Source: Actinoplanes regularis (lineage in GTDB: Bacteria > Actinomycetota > Actinomycetes > Mycobacteriales > Micromonosporaceae). Taken from it: DNA of 64,000 bases. Below the pieces are notes generated by a model. The model was given only the letters and a program-made list of their open reading frames with translations, had not been told where the DNA came from and did no database searches. Below are positions 23,521-35,212 of this stretch, piece after piece; positions within the stretch are counted from its first letter, which is position 1; every line of letters begins with the position of its first letter. The stretch spans positions 1-64,000 of the forward strand of contig NZ_FZNR01000006.1 of assembly GCF_900188005.1 (NCBI RefSeq), read 5' to 3'. The translations under genes and the position numbers were made by a program.

Positions 23521-23896
23521 TTACTCCTCGTTTTCCGCAACGGTCACGTCCCGTGGGCGGTGGGACGCCGGCGTCCGTGGGGAACGCCCCGTGCTCAAGT
23601 TGTTCCGGACCCGTCCGTGGCGGTGCTTTCCCCTGCGTTGCCACGGCCGCGTCCTCCCCGGTTTACGTGCCAGGCGGGGCTTCGGATGAACGCGTGCGAA
23701 ATTTCTGGGCGACTCTTTTAAGTGATCCTCTCGCTACGTTTCGCACAGGCCATCTGACCTGCGTAAACGGCGGTTCTCCGAGCGCCTTAAGGAAGATATA
23801 AGGTGCGCGATGGAGTGACCGCCGCCACCCGGTGAACCATTCGGCCCAGCCCGGCGAACTTACTGGTGAAGGGGACGTCTGAGAAGGGGGATCGAC
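23521..23896. other. divergent intergenic region, 376 bases
   Basis: This gap separates the divergent redox operon and a secreted-protein gene and should hold both promoters. An A/T-richer patch (about 23700-23800, including CTTAAGGAAGATATAAGG) stands out. No open frame with coding character, RNA gene or known riboswitch pattern is seen. Confidence 0.5.
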
Positions 23897-24679
23897 GTGC
23901 GGCATTCCACCATGCGGCTGCTGGCGGTGTGCACCGGGGTCGGGCTGGGCGCGGCCGGCGTGACGACACCGGCGCTCGCCGACGTTCCGGGGTTCGGGGT
24001 GCGTGTCACCGCGCCGGCCACGTTCCAGGCCGATGGGGCGGCGAAGACCCTGACCGCGGTCGCCACCTCGGAGCAGCTGCGCTGCCGCAAGGTGCGCTGG
24101 ACGCTGCTGGTGCGCGGTGGAGATGTGCCGCTGGAGCGGATCCGGGTCGCCCGGGTCGAGGACAACGGCGAGTTCCCCACCCGGGTCGCCGTGAACGGCG
24201 ACACCGCCACCATCGTCGACGAGCAGCTCGACCCGGGCACCCTGTGCCGTAACCGGACGGTGACCGGCAGGTGGCAGATCGCCTTCAGCGGGAACGACGG
24301 CGGCGAGGTGCGGTTCGAGGCGCGGGCCTTCGACGCCCAGAACACCCTGCTCACCACAAGCTCGGCGACCACCGAGGTGGCGACCCGGGTGGCCACCTCG
24401 TCACCGTCTCCGTCCCGGACGACCGCCTCGCCGGAGCCCACCGAGGACGAGCCCACGGAGGAGACCGACGAGCCGACGGAGCCGGCCGACCAGACGCGGA
24501 GCGCGTCGGCGCTCGTCCCGGCGTCGGCCGGCGACAGCAACGTGCTCGGCCCCGGGCTGATCGTCGGCGGCGTGTTCTTCCTGCTCGGCCTGGTCCTGCT
24601 GCTGCGGCTGCGGTCCCGGACGCGGCAGGCGCGCCGCCGGGCCGCGACTCCGCCGACCGGTTTCTACACGATGCCGTAA
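23897..24679 (+). CDS. exported protein with C-terminal membrane anchor
   Basis: A 260-residue protein: signal peptide ending near TPALADVPGF, a beta-rich domain with three Cys (RCRKVRW, TLCRNRTVTG), a Ser/Thr/Pro/Glu-rich stalk and a C-terminal helix LIVGGVFFLLGLVLLLRLRSR followed by a basic tail. This is the layout of a cell-surface protein anchored in the membrane. GTG 23897 follows AGAAGGGGGA. The family is not recognised. Confidence 0.75.
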   Translation: MRHSTMRLLAVCTGVGLGAAGVTTPALADVPGFGVRVTAPATFQADGAAKTLTAVATSEQLRCRKVRWTLLVRGGDVPLERIRVARVEDNGEFPTRVAVNGDTATIVDEQLDPGTLCRNRTVTGRWQIAFSGNDGGEVRFEARAFDAQNTLLTTSSATTEVATRVATSSPSPSRTTASPEPTEDEPTEETDEPTEPADQTRSASALVPASAGDSNVLGPGLIVGGVFFLLGLVLLLRLRSRTRQARRRAATPPTGFYTMP

Positions 24680-24792
24680 TCCGTCCGGTTATTCCCTGAT
24701 CTCCTCGGTGATTCCGTCTCTAAACGGGACGAATACGTCTACGGTGCCCGTACCGTGATCCACAACGTCACCGTCCATAGGGGAGGGGCCCC

Positions 24793-25410
24793 GTGGCACA
24801 TTCCGCAAAGATCGCGGGCGCGGTCGGCACGCTCGCGCTGGTCTCCATCGCCGTACCGGCCGGGGTGTCCTTCGCCGGCACCGACCGGCGCGCCCCGGAA
24901 CCGGTCTCGCGCCCGGCCACCAGTCAACAGGAGAGCTTCCTGGGTGGTCCACCGCAGGTCCCGGCCGCGCTTCAGCCACCGCCCGACAACACGCTGCAGG
25001 CCGTGCTCAAGGCCCGCGGCGTGCAGCTCTACGAGTGCAAGCGCGGCATGTGGGAGCCCCTCGAACCGGCCGCGTCGCTGACCGGCATCACCATGAGCCC
25101 GGTCAAGAAGGTCACCGCGCTGCACTTCCGCGGCCCGGCATGGGTCTCCGACCAGGACGGCTCGATGGTCGAGGGCGCCGAGCCGGTCGCCGTGCCGGCC
25201 GTGGGCGCCGGTAACGCGCCGCAACTGCTCTACAAGAGCGCCAAGAACCGGGGCGGCGGCCTGTTCGGCGCGGTCACCTACATTCAGCGCATCGACACCC
25301 AGGGCGGCGCGGCCCCGGCCAGATCCTGCGGCGGCGACCAGCCGATCGCGGTCCCGTACCACGCGGTATACCGATTCTTCAGTAAGAAGCAGCCGGCCGT
25401 GGTCAACTGA
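24793..25410 (+). CDS. secreted DUF3455 domain protein
   Basis: A 205-residue protein with a signal peptide (AGAVGTLALVSIAVPAGVSFAG) and a DUF3455-type domain: ARGVQLYECKRGMWEPLEP, HFRGPAWVSDQDGSMVEG, LFGAVTYIQRIDTQGGAAP and YHAVYRFF. Function unknown; these are common in fungi and actinomycetes as secreted small proteins. GTG 24793 with GGGAGGGG upstream. Its final eight bases overlap the end of the opposite-strand phosphatase gene. Confidence 0.85.
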   Translation: MAHSAKIAGAVGTLALVSIAVPAGVSFAGTDRRAPEPVSRPATSQQESFLGGPPQVPAALQPPPDNTLQAVLKARGVQLYECKRGMWEPLEPAASLTGITMSPVKKVTALHFRGPAWVSDQDGSMVEGAEPVAVPAVGAGNAPQLLYKSAKNRGGGLFGAVTYIQRIDTQGGAAPARSCGGDQPIAVPYHAVYRFFSKKQPAVVN

Positions 25411-26143
25411 CCGCCAGCACGATCGCGGTGGCGTTGTCCTCGCCACCGGCCCCCAGCGTCGCGTCCAGCAGGGCATTGACGACGACGGCCGGGCTGCCCG
25501 AGGCCAGCAGACGGGCCAGGTCGTCGTAACCGACCTGGCCGCAGACGCCGTCGGTGCAGAGCAGCAGCCGGTCACCGGGGTGCAGCGGAATGTCGAGCAC
25601 GTCCGGATCGGGCCGGTCCGGGTGGCCGGCGTAGCGGGTCAGCCGGTAGCCGTCGGCGTGGGCGCGGGGGTCGCCGGCCGCGTACCAGCCGTGCACCAGG
25701 CCGAGCCAGGCGACCGTGTGATCGACGGTGAGCAGTTCGAGCAGGCCGGCCCGCAGGCGGTAGGCGCGGGAGTCGCCGAGCTGCACGATCCGCGCGGCGG
25801 CCGTCGCACCCTCGGCGACTCCGGCCAGGGCGGTCAGGGTGCATCCGGTCAGCTCGTTCAGGGTGCGGGCCTTGTCCCGTACGCGGGAATGCACTTGCGC
25901 GACGGCGGCCCGCAGCGCGGCCGGCGAGGGATCACCGAACTCGCCCGCGAAGGTCGCCACCGCGATGCGGCCCGCGGCCGCGCTGCCCTCCCCCGCGCCC
26001 ATCCCGTCCGCGACGATCGCCAGCGGCCGGTCGGCGTCGAGGTGCGACACGTCGTAGTTACGGTCGTAGCGCTGCCCGATGACGCTCCCCGCGGCCGCGC
26101 TGATCCGGAGATCACCGACCGGCCACGACACCTCGCTGATCAT
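25403..26143 (-). CDS. PP2C-like protein phosphatase
   Basis: A 246-residue protein with a PP2C core: AIVADGMGAGEGSAAAG, CTLTALAGVA, QLGDSRAYRLRAG, LLCTDGVCGQV and GGEDNATAIVLAVS. The first metal-binding motif is RYDRNYDV where RSxNED is usual, so the acidic residue pattern deviates, yet the three key Asp regions remain. It differs enough from the phosphatase at 13767-14486 to have a separate target. ATG 26143 is used. Confidence 0.85.
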   Translation of the reverse strand: MISEVSWPVGDLRISAAAGSVIGQRYDRNYDVSHLDADRPLAIVADGMGAGEGSAAAGRIAVATFAGEFGDPSPAALRAAVAQVHSRVRDKARTLNELTGCTLTALAGVAEGATAAARIVQLGDSRAYRLRAGLLELLTVDHTVAWLGLVHGWYAAGDPRAHADGYRLTRYAGHPDRPDPDVLDIPLHPGDRLLLCTDGVCGQVGYDDLARLLASGSPAVVVNALLDATLGAGGEDNATAIVLAVS

Positions 26144-26165
26144 GCCGTCATCATTTCATGCAGGA

Positions 26166-26202
26166 GGACCCCCGCCCCGGGCGTGATTCGGGGCGGGGGT
26201 CC
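26166..26202 (-). terminator. hairpin after the GH6 cellulase gene
   Basis: A perfect 14-base-pair GC-rich stem (26166-26179 with 26189-26202) and nine-base loop, 18 bases beyond the cellulase stop on the reverse strand. Confidence 0.85.
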
Positions 26203-26219
26203 GGTCTGCTGAACCGTTG

Positions 26220-27983
26220 TTACAGGGCCGGGTAGGCGTTCGCCATCAGCTGCTGGAACTGCGCCGAGAACCAGGCACCCGAGATTGGGGCGTTGGGCAG
26301 GGCACCGCTCATGCTGTTGCCGTTGCGGGCGTTACCGGTGTAGGTCGGGTCGCACATCTGGTCGAAGCCCTTGCCCTCGTCGTTCGGGATCAGCGAGGAC
26401 GAGCCGTCCGACTCACCCGGGGGCTTCACCCAGACGTAGGCGTCGATGCCCGTGGCCGGGGCAGCCTTGGGACGCTCGCCGAGGCCCGCACCGGACTGGT
26501 TGCACCAGTTGCCGGCGTGGATGCGACGGTCGATCCGCGACTCGTTGACGTAGGTGTCGATGACGGTGGAGGTGCTCGCCTTGGTCGGCCGGGCCGAACC
26601 GCCCCAGCCGTTGCGGGAGGTGTCGATCAGCATGCCGATGTTGGAGTTGAAGCCGATCGAGACCAGCTTGGTCCGGAACGCCTGGGCAAAGGTCAGCTCA
26701 TCGCTGTACTGGTTCCAGTCGATCCACTTGGACTGCCGGATGCTCTGGCCACCGACCGTCGTGCTCGGCTGGATCCACGGCTCACTGAGCGCGGAGTAGT
26801 TCGCCGTGTTGGTGATGAAGCCGGTGACGTTGTTGACGCTGCCGGAGGCCTGCGCGGCCTGCAGCATGATGTCGGCGGTCGGGCCGAAGTTCGAGTCCCA
26901 GCCGATCCAGCCGTGGTGGGCGGCGTCCACGTAGTTGTAGACGTTGCTGATCGCGCCGAGCTTGTTCAGCGCGTAGCCGACGCCCTGCACGTACCCGCCG
27001 TTGGCCTTCATCGTGTCGCACATCGCCGTGGCGCCGGCCTGGCCCGAGGTGTTGGTGACCAGGTTCGGCAGGGAGTCGATCTCGACGACGTTGATGATCC
27101 GCAGGCTCTTGTACTTGGCGTCGTTCTCGATCGCCGCGATCGGGTCGATGTACGCCGACTTGTAGCGCGGCAGCTCTGTCGGGCCGAGCTCACCGTTGGA
27201 GGCGAGCGCGGCGCAGTCCCGGCCGGGCAGGTTGTAGATCACGAACTGGATGTAGCCGGCACCCTGGGCGAGCGCCGCGTCCAGGTGGTCCCGGACGCCC
27301 ATCGAGCCGTTCGAGCTGCTGTCGTCGGTGCCCTCGATGGCGGCGATCCGGTCCAGCCAGACCGCGGTCGGGTTGTTCGAGACGCGGCTGCCGCCGGCCT
27401 CGGCGTCGGCCTTGGCCTTCCACTCCGGGTTGACGTAGCCCTTCGCGCCGGCGTAGGGGTTGTCCACCTTGGTGCCGGGGTTCGTCGGCGTCGACGGGCT
27501 GGTGGACGGCGAGACGCTGGTCGACGGGCTGGTCGACGGGCTGCTGGACGGCGACGTCGGGACGGTGCCGGTGCAGGTGACGTTGTTCAGCTTGAACGAC
27601 GAGGGCGCGGTGTTCGTGCCCGAGTAGTTCGCGTTGAAGCCGAAGTTGGCCGTCCCGTTCGTGCCGAGCGAGGTGGACCACGACGGGTTGGTCGCGGTGA
27701 CGTTCTGGCCGGACTGGGTGATGGTGGCGCTCCAGCCCTGCGTGATCGTCTGGTTCCCGGGGAAGGCCCAGGTGACGTTCCAGCCGCCGGAGATCGGGTC
27801 ACCGAGGTTGGTGACCGTCACGTTGCCGGTGAAGCCGGTTGACCACTGGTTCACCGCATAGTCGACGCGACAGCCGGCGGCGGCGCTGGCCTCGGTCGAG
27901 ATGGCGACCGCGCCGGCGCCGGCCACGACACTCACGACGGCGGCAGCCGTGAGGGCACGGGCCCGGGTGGGAATGGGTCTCAT
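26220..27983 (-). CDS. secreted CBM2-GH6 cellulase (cellobiohydrolase type)
   Basis: A 587-residue secreted enzyme. Signal peptide to about residue 35 (ends EASAAAG), then a CBM2 cellulose-binding module (CRVDYAVNQWSTGFTGNV, PSWSTSLGTNGTANFGF, LNNVTC), a Ser/Thr/Pro linker with repeated STSPST units, and a GH6 catalytic domain with QFVIYNLPGRDCAAL (catalytic acid loop), VEIDSLPNLVTN, GWIGWDSN and YVWVKPPGESDG. The long C-terminal loops fit an exo-acting cellobiohydrolase more than an endoglucanase. ATG 27983 follows GAGGAG. A perfect CebR-type operator lies about 100 bases upstream. Confidence 0.95.
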   Translation of the reverse strand: MRPIPTRARALTAAAVVSVVAGAGAVAISTEASAAAGCRVDYAVNQWSTGFTGNVTVTNLGDPISGGWNVTWAFPGNQTITQGWSATITQSGQNVTATNPSWSTSLGTNGTANFGFNANYSGTNTAPSSFKLNNVTCTGTVPTSPSSSPSTSPSTSVSPSTSPSTPTNPGTKVDNPYAGAKGYVNPEWKAKADAEAGGSRVSNNPTAVWLDRIAAIEGTDDSSSNGSMGVRDHLDAALAQGAGYIQFVIYNLPGRDCAALASNGELGPTELPRYKSAYIDPIAAIENDAKYKSLRIINVVEIDSLPNLVTNTSGQAGATAMCDTMKANGGYVQGVGYALNKLGAISNVYNYVDAAHHGWIGWDSNFGPTADIMLQAAQASGSVNNVTGFITNTANYSALSEPWIQPSTTVGGQSIRQSKWIDWNQYSDELTFAQAFRTKLVSIGFNSNIGMLIDTSRNGWGGSARPTKASTSTVIDTYVNESRIDRRIHAGNWCNQSGAGLGERPKAAPATGIDAYVWVKPPGESDGSSSLIPNDEGKGFDQMCDPTYTGNARNGNSMSGALPNAPISGAWFSAQFQQLMANAYPAL

Positions 27984-28083
27984 GAGGACTCCTCGAGACG
28001 TACGGCGGCGCAATGATGAGCGCCAATGGGAGCGACGACCGACGCATCGGTGGGGATCGAAGGCCGACGCGCACAGCATTACA

Positions 28084-28097
28084 TGGGAGCGCTCCCA
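28084..28097. promoter_or_regulatory. CebR-type operator upstream of the GH6 cellulase
   Basis: TGGGAGCGCTCCCA is a perfect 14-base palindrome identical to the operator bound by CebR-family LacI repressors controlling cellulose and cellobiose genes in actinomycetes. A half-matching TGGGAGCG occurs at 28026-28033. The gap 27984-28313 otherwise holds the promoter and a terminator hairpin; no gene is seen. Confidence 0.85.
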
Positions 28098-28256
28098 GCG
28101 CAATGATCCCGAAACAGCCGAGCAACTACCCGTTCACCGCGAAAAGCCGGCCCGCTATGCGGACCGGCGACAAACCTTCCTTCCAGTACGACCATGGAGC
28201 CCCGCGAACACGCCGCTCGGCCGAGCGGACGGAGTTGCGCGGGGACGACCGCGGCG

Positions 28257-28302
28257 ATCCTGGCGACTCCCGCCCCGTACGGGGGGCTCGAGTCGCCGGG
28301 AT
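28257..28302 (-). terminator. hairpin after the GAF-GGDEF gene
   Basis: Arms 28257-28269 and 28290-28302 pair over 13 positions with one wobble, enclosing a further CCCC-GTAC-GGGG hairpin. It begins 12 bases past the reverse-strand stop. Confidence 0.75.
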
Positions 28303-28313
28303 CGCATCGAGTC

Positions 28314-29837
28314 TCAGGTCGTCAGCCGAACCCCGCCGCCGGACCGCTTCGCCTCGTACATCGCGGCGTCGGCGTCCTTCATCAGGTTGCTGAACTCGGT
28401 CGCGTGCTTCGGGAAGAGCGCCACCCCGATGCTCGCGCCGATCTGCACCGTCTGGCCGTCGATCTCGAACGGCTCCTTCAACCGCGCGCAGATCCGCTCG
28501 CCGACCTTGACCGCCACCTCCGCGTCCGGGTTCCCGGTGACCAGCACCGAGAACTCGTCGCCGCCCAGCCGGGCGACCAGGTCCGGCTTGCGGATCAGCT
28601 TGTCCAGCCGGTCGCCGACCAGCTGCAGCAGGATGTCCCCGGCGTGGTGGCCGATGGTGTCGTTGACCTGCTTGAAGCCGTTCAGGTCGAGCAGCAGCAG
28701 CGCCAGCCGGGTACCGGTGGACATCGCGATCTCGACCGCCTGCTCACCCCGGTCCAGCAGGTGCTTGCGGTTGGGCAGGCTGGTCAGCGAGTCGTGGTAC
28801 GCCTGCCGGGTCAGCTCCTCGACGTGCATCTGGTTGGCCTGCCGCATCCGGGCGCTGTCCATGACCAGCGCACCCTCTGCGGCGAGCTGCTGGGCCAGGA
28901 TACGGTCCCGGCCGCTCCACTCCCGCAGGCCGGAGGAGTCGCCGCAGATCACCAGTCCGACCGGGCCGAACCCGGACATCAGCGGCATCGCGATGAACGA
29001 GCTGAGCCCGAGCGTCTCGGTGATCCCACCGGGCCGGACCTTGACGCTGGCGGCGTTGTTGACCAGCACCGGCTCGCCGGACTCGACCGTGCTGCGCCAG
29101 ATCGGCGACTCGATCGCCGACTTGCCGACCAGGTTCACCATCAGCTGCTGCTGGCGCTCCTCGGGGCAGCCGACGCTGTAGACGTACCGGATCCGCCCAT
29201 CGCCGTCGATCAGGTGCAGGCCGGCATGCTCGGCGCGGAACGCCGTGGCGCAGGAGTGGGTCAGCAATTCAGCCGCCTCCTCCACGTTGCCGGCCTTCAT
29301 GCCCTTCTCGAACAGCTCCTGGATGGTGGCGCTGGTGTGCGCCACGAACTGGCGCGCCTTCTCGGCGAAGAGCCCCTGCAGCGTCGTGGCGAAGTGCAGC
29401 GCGATCGTCGAGATGGTCTCCGGCCGCAGCTGGTCCAGGGTCTCGCCGGTCAGCAGCAGCACACCGACGGTCTGCCCGCCGATCCGCAGACGAATCGCCA
29501 TCTGCTGCCCGTTGATCACCGGAGGACCACCGGCCGCCGTCCGGAACACCTTGCCGGCGACCACCTGATCTCGCCGGCCCGGCTCGCCGAACTGGGCGGT
29601 CCCGGCCATCAGACCGGTCTCGGAGTCCAGTTCGAAGACGGTCGCCGCGGTCAACCCGGCGATTTCCCGCAGATGCGGGGTCATCAGGTCGAGCACATGC
29701 TGAACCGAAGGAGTGTCCTTGGTCATGAAGCCGACCAGTTCCGCCAACAGCAAGACCTGCCGGTCCGGCGTCACACCTGTGTCGCCGGGGGCCTCCAGCT
29801 GAGGTCCGGTTGTGTGCAATCCGCTGCCCACGCTCAT
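28314..29837 (-). CDS. GAF-domain diguanylate cyclase
   Basis: A 507-residue soluble protein: two GAF-like sensor regions (about residues 25-160 and 175-330) and a C-terminal GGDEF domain. The active site ARLGGDEFSVLV is intact and RKPD stands five residues upstream, so both catalysis of cyclic-di-GMP synthesis and I-site feedback inhibition are expected. No membrane helix or EAL domain. ATG 29837 lacks a good ribosome site; an in-frame GTG 21 bases upstream is possible. Confidence 0.9.
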   Translation of the reverse strand: MSVGSGLHTTGPQLEAPGDTGVTPDRQVLLLAELVGFMTKDTPSVQHVLDLMTPHLREIAGLTAATVFELDSETGLMAGTAQFGEPGRRDQVVAGKVFRTAAGGPPVINGQQMAIRLRIGGQTVGVLLLTGETLDQLRPETISTIALHFATTLQGLFAEKARQFVAHTSATIQELFEKGMKAGNVEEAAELLTHSCATAFRAEHAGLHLIDGDGRIRYVYSVGCPEERQQQLMVNLVGKSAIESPIWRSTVESGEPVLVNNAASVKVRPGGITETLGLSSFIAMPLMSGFGPVGLVICGDSSGLREWSGRDRILAQQLAAEGALVMDSARMRQANQMHVEELTRQAYHDSLTSLPNRKHLLDRGEQAVEIAMSTGTRLALLLLDLNGFKQVNDTIGHHAGDILLQLVGDRLDKLIRKPDLVARLGGDEFSVLVTGNPDAEVAVKVGERICARLKEPFEIDGQTVQIGASIGVALFPKHATEFSNLMKDADAAMYEAKRSGGGVRLTT

Positions 29838-30024
29838 GGCCCTAGTGGTCGGCACTGACGGGGCCGGGTTGAGCCGGGCGAGCGACTCGGCCGGTCTCAG
29901 TTCGGTTGCGGACCGGTTGCAGCGCCCGCACCGGACAGCTGAAAGGGCGTGTCTGACCTGGTAATCGACCCGATGGGCGGTTAGCGTCGGTGACGACCCG
30001 CGCGCTGACTGAGCCGGAGGGCCC

Positions 30025-30558
30025 GTGGACGCGTACCCGAAAATCGCCCCACCGTCCCGAATCGTGACCGCCGTCGCGGTCACGCTCTTCGTCACGGCCG
30101 CCCTCGCGGCTGCCGTTCTCTCCTGGATCGACCACCACAGGCCGGTCCTGCCCGTCTCCGTCGCCACCCGGCCGCACACCGGTCTCGGCAACAGCCCGGA
30201 GTCGTGGCCGTCCGCGACCGCCGGGCCGCAGGCCGAGCTGGACTTCACCCACCGTGATGACCTCGCCACCCTCGACCTGCTCGGCCAGTACGCCGCCGAA
30301 CTCGCCGCACCTCCCGCCGGCCGCACCGGCCCGGCCACGGTCCTCGCCGAGCACCAGCGCCTGCGCCGGGCGATCTCCAGCGACGAGCACCTGGTGGTTC
30401 TGCTGCTCAGCACCGACCTGGCCCATCCGGCGAGCGACGCGGGAAGGTGGCTGACGCTGGCGCTCGGCGACTTCCCCGATCCGGCGTCGGTGACCGCGTG
30501 GTGCCACACCGTCGACGCCCCGCACTGCGTCCCCCGGCGCCTCGACCCGCCACGCTGA
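30025..30558 (+). CDS. hypothetical membrane-anchored protein
   Basis: A 177-residue protein with one N-terminal helix (IVTAVAVTLFVTAALAAAVLSWI) and an external domain that ends AWCHTVDAPHCVPRRL, the two Cys possibly forming a disulfide. No family is recognised. GTG 30025 has a GGAGGG ribosome site. It is divergent from the diguanylate cyclase and 100 bases before glycyl-tRNA synthetase. Confidence 0.7.
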   Translation: MDAYPKIAPPSRIVTAVAVTLFVTAALAAAVLSWIDHHRPVLPVSVATRPHTGLGNSPESWPSATAGPQAELDFTHRDDLATLDLLGQYAAELAAPPAGRTGPATVLAEHQRLRRAISSDEHLVVLLLSTDLAHPASDAGRWLTLALGDFPDPASVTAWCHTVDAPHCVPRRLDPPR

Positions 30559-30645
30559 GCAGTGGTGAGGCCGGACAGCGGTCGCTGAAAGGTGTAAAGA
30601 TCACCGGCGGGCATATTCGCTGGCATTCCGTGCGGGGCCGGGCCC

Positions 30646-30651
30646 TAGACT
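30646..30651 (+). promoter_or_regulatory. -10 element, leaderless start of glycyl-tRNA synthetase
   Basis: TAGACT is followed by exactly seven bases and ATG 30659, with no ribosome-binding site. It implies a leaderless mRNA. Confidence 0.65.
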
Positions 30652-30658
30652 TCGGCGC

Positions 30659-33607
<2,949 letters not shown>

Positions 33608-33630
33608 ACCGCAGGACACGCTGACCGCTG

Positions 33631-33657
33631 ACCGCCGCCGGGCCACCCGGCGGCGGT
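33631..33657 (+). terminator. hairpin after glycyl-tRNA synthetase
   Basis: A perfect 12-base-pair stem (33631-33642 with 33646-33657) and a three-base loop, 24 bases after the stop. Confidence 0.8.
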
Positions 33658-33709
33658 GGGCGGCGCCGCGGTCGGTGCGGTCGCAGCCCGTTCATGGCGA
33701 ACGTGACGG

Positions 33710-34465
33710 TCACGCCGCGCGCGGAGCACGGAGACCCGGACGGCCGCGGATGATCCACTCGGCGACGAGGATGTTGATGATCCAGCCGGCGGCCATCATG
33801 ACCGCGCGGGCACCGACGCTCGGCGTCCCGCCGATGAGCAGGGCGGGGAGGTGGGTGAAGACCTGGGTCCCCGCGCCCTGCGCCAGCGCGTAGGCCCGGA
33901 TCATCCAGGCCCGGTGGCTCGCGATGTCCCGCCGGCGGATCGTCACCACGGCCAGGACCAGGGACACGACCATCACGGTCCCGACGATCAGGCGCATGAT
34001 CTCCACGAGCACGCCGTCGACCGGCGGGAGGTCGTAGAAGACGGCCATCCACATCCCGCTGACCGCCACGGTCGACCCGGCCGCCACGAGGAACCGGCCG
34101 GCGACCCGGTGCCAGCGCGGACGCCGGCGCCGGAACGCCGGGGCGAACTGGAACGCCCCGACCACGCAGTAGAGGATCGCGGCGATGATGTGCGCCACGA
34201 CCGGCACCGGCATGTCGAAGAAGCGCGCGTTCTCCTCGGTGACCGGCACGTTCGTGGCCAGCTCGCCGAGCCGGTGCGCGCCGGCGATCGAGGGCACCAG
34301 GCTGAGGGCGATCAGCGCCGCCGGAATCCGCCAGCCACCCCGTCGCCGCGGCCCACGCCGCCCGTCGCGCCCCGGCGGCGCCACGGGCCGCGCGTCGCCC
34401 CCGGCCGTGGGGAGCGGGCTGTCGCTTCCGGACCGTCCCGGCTCCAGGTCCGCGTTCGTCGTCAT
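33710..34465 (-). CDS. DUF2306 family membrane protein
   Basis: A 251-residue protein with a basic, disordered N-terminus (first 45 residues) and about six membrane helices. MPVPVVAHIIAAILYCVVGAFQF, RRRPRWHRVAGRFLVAAG, and the later SHRAWMIRAYAL fit DUF2306, whose conserved His residues suggest a heme-b561-like core (family knowledge; not proven here). It lies 97 bases downstream of the response regulator on the same strand and is probably its target or operon partner. ATG 34465 is used; no strong ribosome site is visible. Confidence 0.82.
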   Translation of the reverse strand: MTTNADLEPGRSGSDSPLPTAGGDARPVAPPGRDGRRGPRRRGGWRIPAALIALSLVPSIAGAHRLGELATNVPVTEENARFFDMPVPVVAHIIAAILYCVVGAFQFAPAFRRRRPRWHRVAGRFLVAAGSTVAVSGMWMAVFYDLPPVDGVLVEIMRLIVGTVMVVSLVLAVVTIRRRDIASHRAWMIRAYALAQGAGTQVFTHLPALLIGGTPSVGARAVMMAAGWIINILVAEWIIRGRPGLRAPRAA

Positions 34466-34498
34466 GCGTCGATGGTGGCCGCCGGAGACGTCCGGGAC

Positions 34499-34516
34499 AC
34501 CGGTCCGAAGACCGGT
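34499..34516 (-). promoter_or_regulatory. repeated ACCGGT motif upstream of the DUF2306 gene
   Basis: ACCGGT occurs twice, 12 bases apart (34499-34504 and 34511-34516), around TCCGAAG, within the gap between the response regulator and the DUF2306 gene. It could be the binding site of the adjacent LuxR-type regulator; no consensus supports this directly. Confidence 0.3.
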
Positions 34517-34561
34517 CCCCACCCTTCTTCGGAACGGTTCGAAAACCGTACTTCCGGCCGG

Positions 34562-35212
34562 TTACCGTCGCCCGTTCTCGTATGCCCACATGGCTATCTC
34601 GACCCGGTTCCGCACCCCGAGCTTCGTCATCAGATTGGCCACGTGCGTCTTCACGGTGCTGAGGCTGATGTACAGGTCGGCGGCGATCTCACCGTTCGTC
34701 CGCCCGCCCGCCACGGCCAGCAGCACCTCCTCCTCCCGCTCGGTCAGCGGATCGGCCGGCCGCCGCGGTGGCCCCGCGGAACCGCCCCGCGCGAAGGTCC
34801 GCAGCAGCCGCGCGGTCACCGCGGGCGCGATGAGCGCGTCCCCCGCGGCCGCCGCCCGGACCGCCTGGCCCAGCAGCTCGGCGCCGGCCTCCTTGAGCAG
34901 GAAGCCGCGGGCACCGGCCCGCAACGCCCCGTAGACATGCTCGTCCAGGTCGAACGTGGTGATCACGACGACCGCGATCGGGTCGGCCACACCCGGACCG
35001 GCCAGCTCACGGGTCGCGGCGATGCCGTCCACGCCCGGCATCCGGATGTCCAGCAGGCACACGTCCGGGCGCAGCCGCCGGGCCAGCTCGACGGCCTGGT
35101 GACCGTTCGCCGCCTCGCCGATCACCTTGATGCCCGGCTGAGCATTGAGAATCATGGTCAACCCGGTACGCACGATCTCCTGATCGTCCGCCACCAGCAC
35201 GCGCACGGTCAC
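34562..35212 (-). CDS. NarL/LuxR-type response regulator
   Basis: A 216-residue two-domain regulator: receiver domain beginning VTVRVLVADDQEIVRTGL with the phosphoacceptor Asp in VCLLDIRMPG and the conserved Lys in GARGFLLKEAG, then a LuxR helix-turn-helix (LTEREEEVLLAVAGG, STVKTHVANLMTKLGV). GTG 35212 is chosen because it overlaps the kinase stop (GTGA) and starts directly at the receiver. Its partner is the upstream histidine kinase. Confidence 0.93.
   Translation of the reverse strand: MTVRVLVADDQEIVRTGLTMILNAQPGIKVIGEAANGHQAVELARRLRPDVCLLDIRMPGVDGIAATRELAGPGVADPIAVVVITTFDLDEHVYGALRAGARGFLLKEAGAELLGQAVRAAAAGDALIAPAVTARLLRTFARGGSAGPPRRPADPLTEREEEVLLAVAGGRTNGEIAADLYISLSTVKTHVANLMTKLGVRNRVEIAMWAYENGRR

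Noticed and set aside
26700..27700. Forward-strand hypothetical gene opposite the GH6 cellulase
   Set aside because: The open frame is antisense to a well-supported catalytic domain and has no ribosome site or recognisable motifs.
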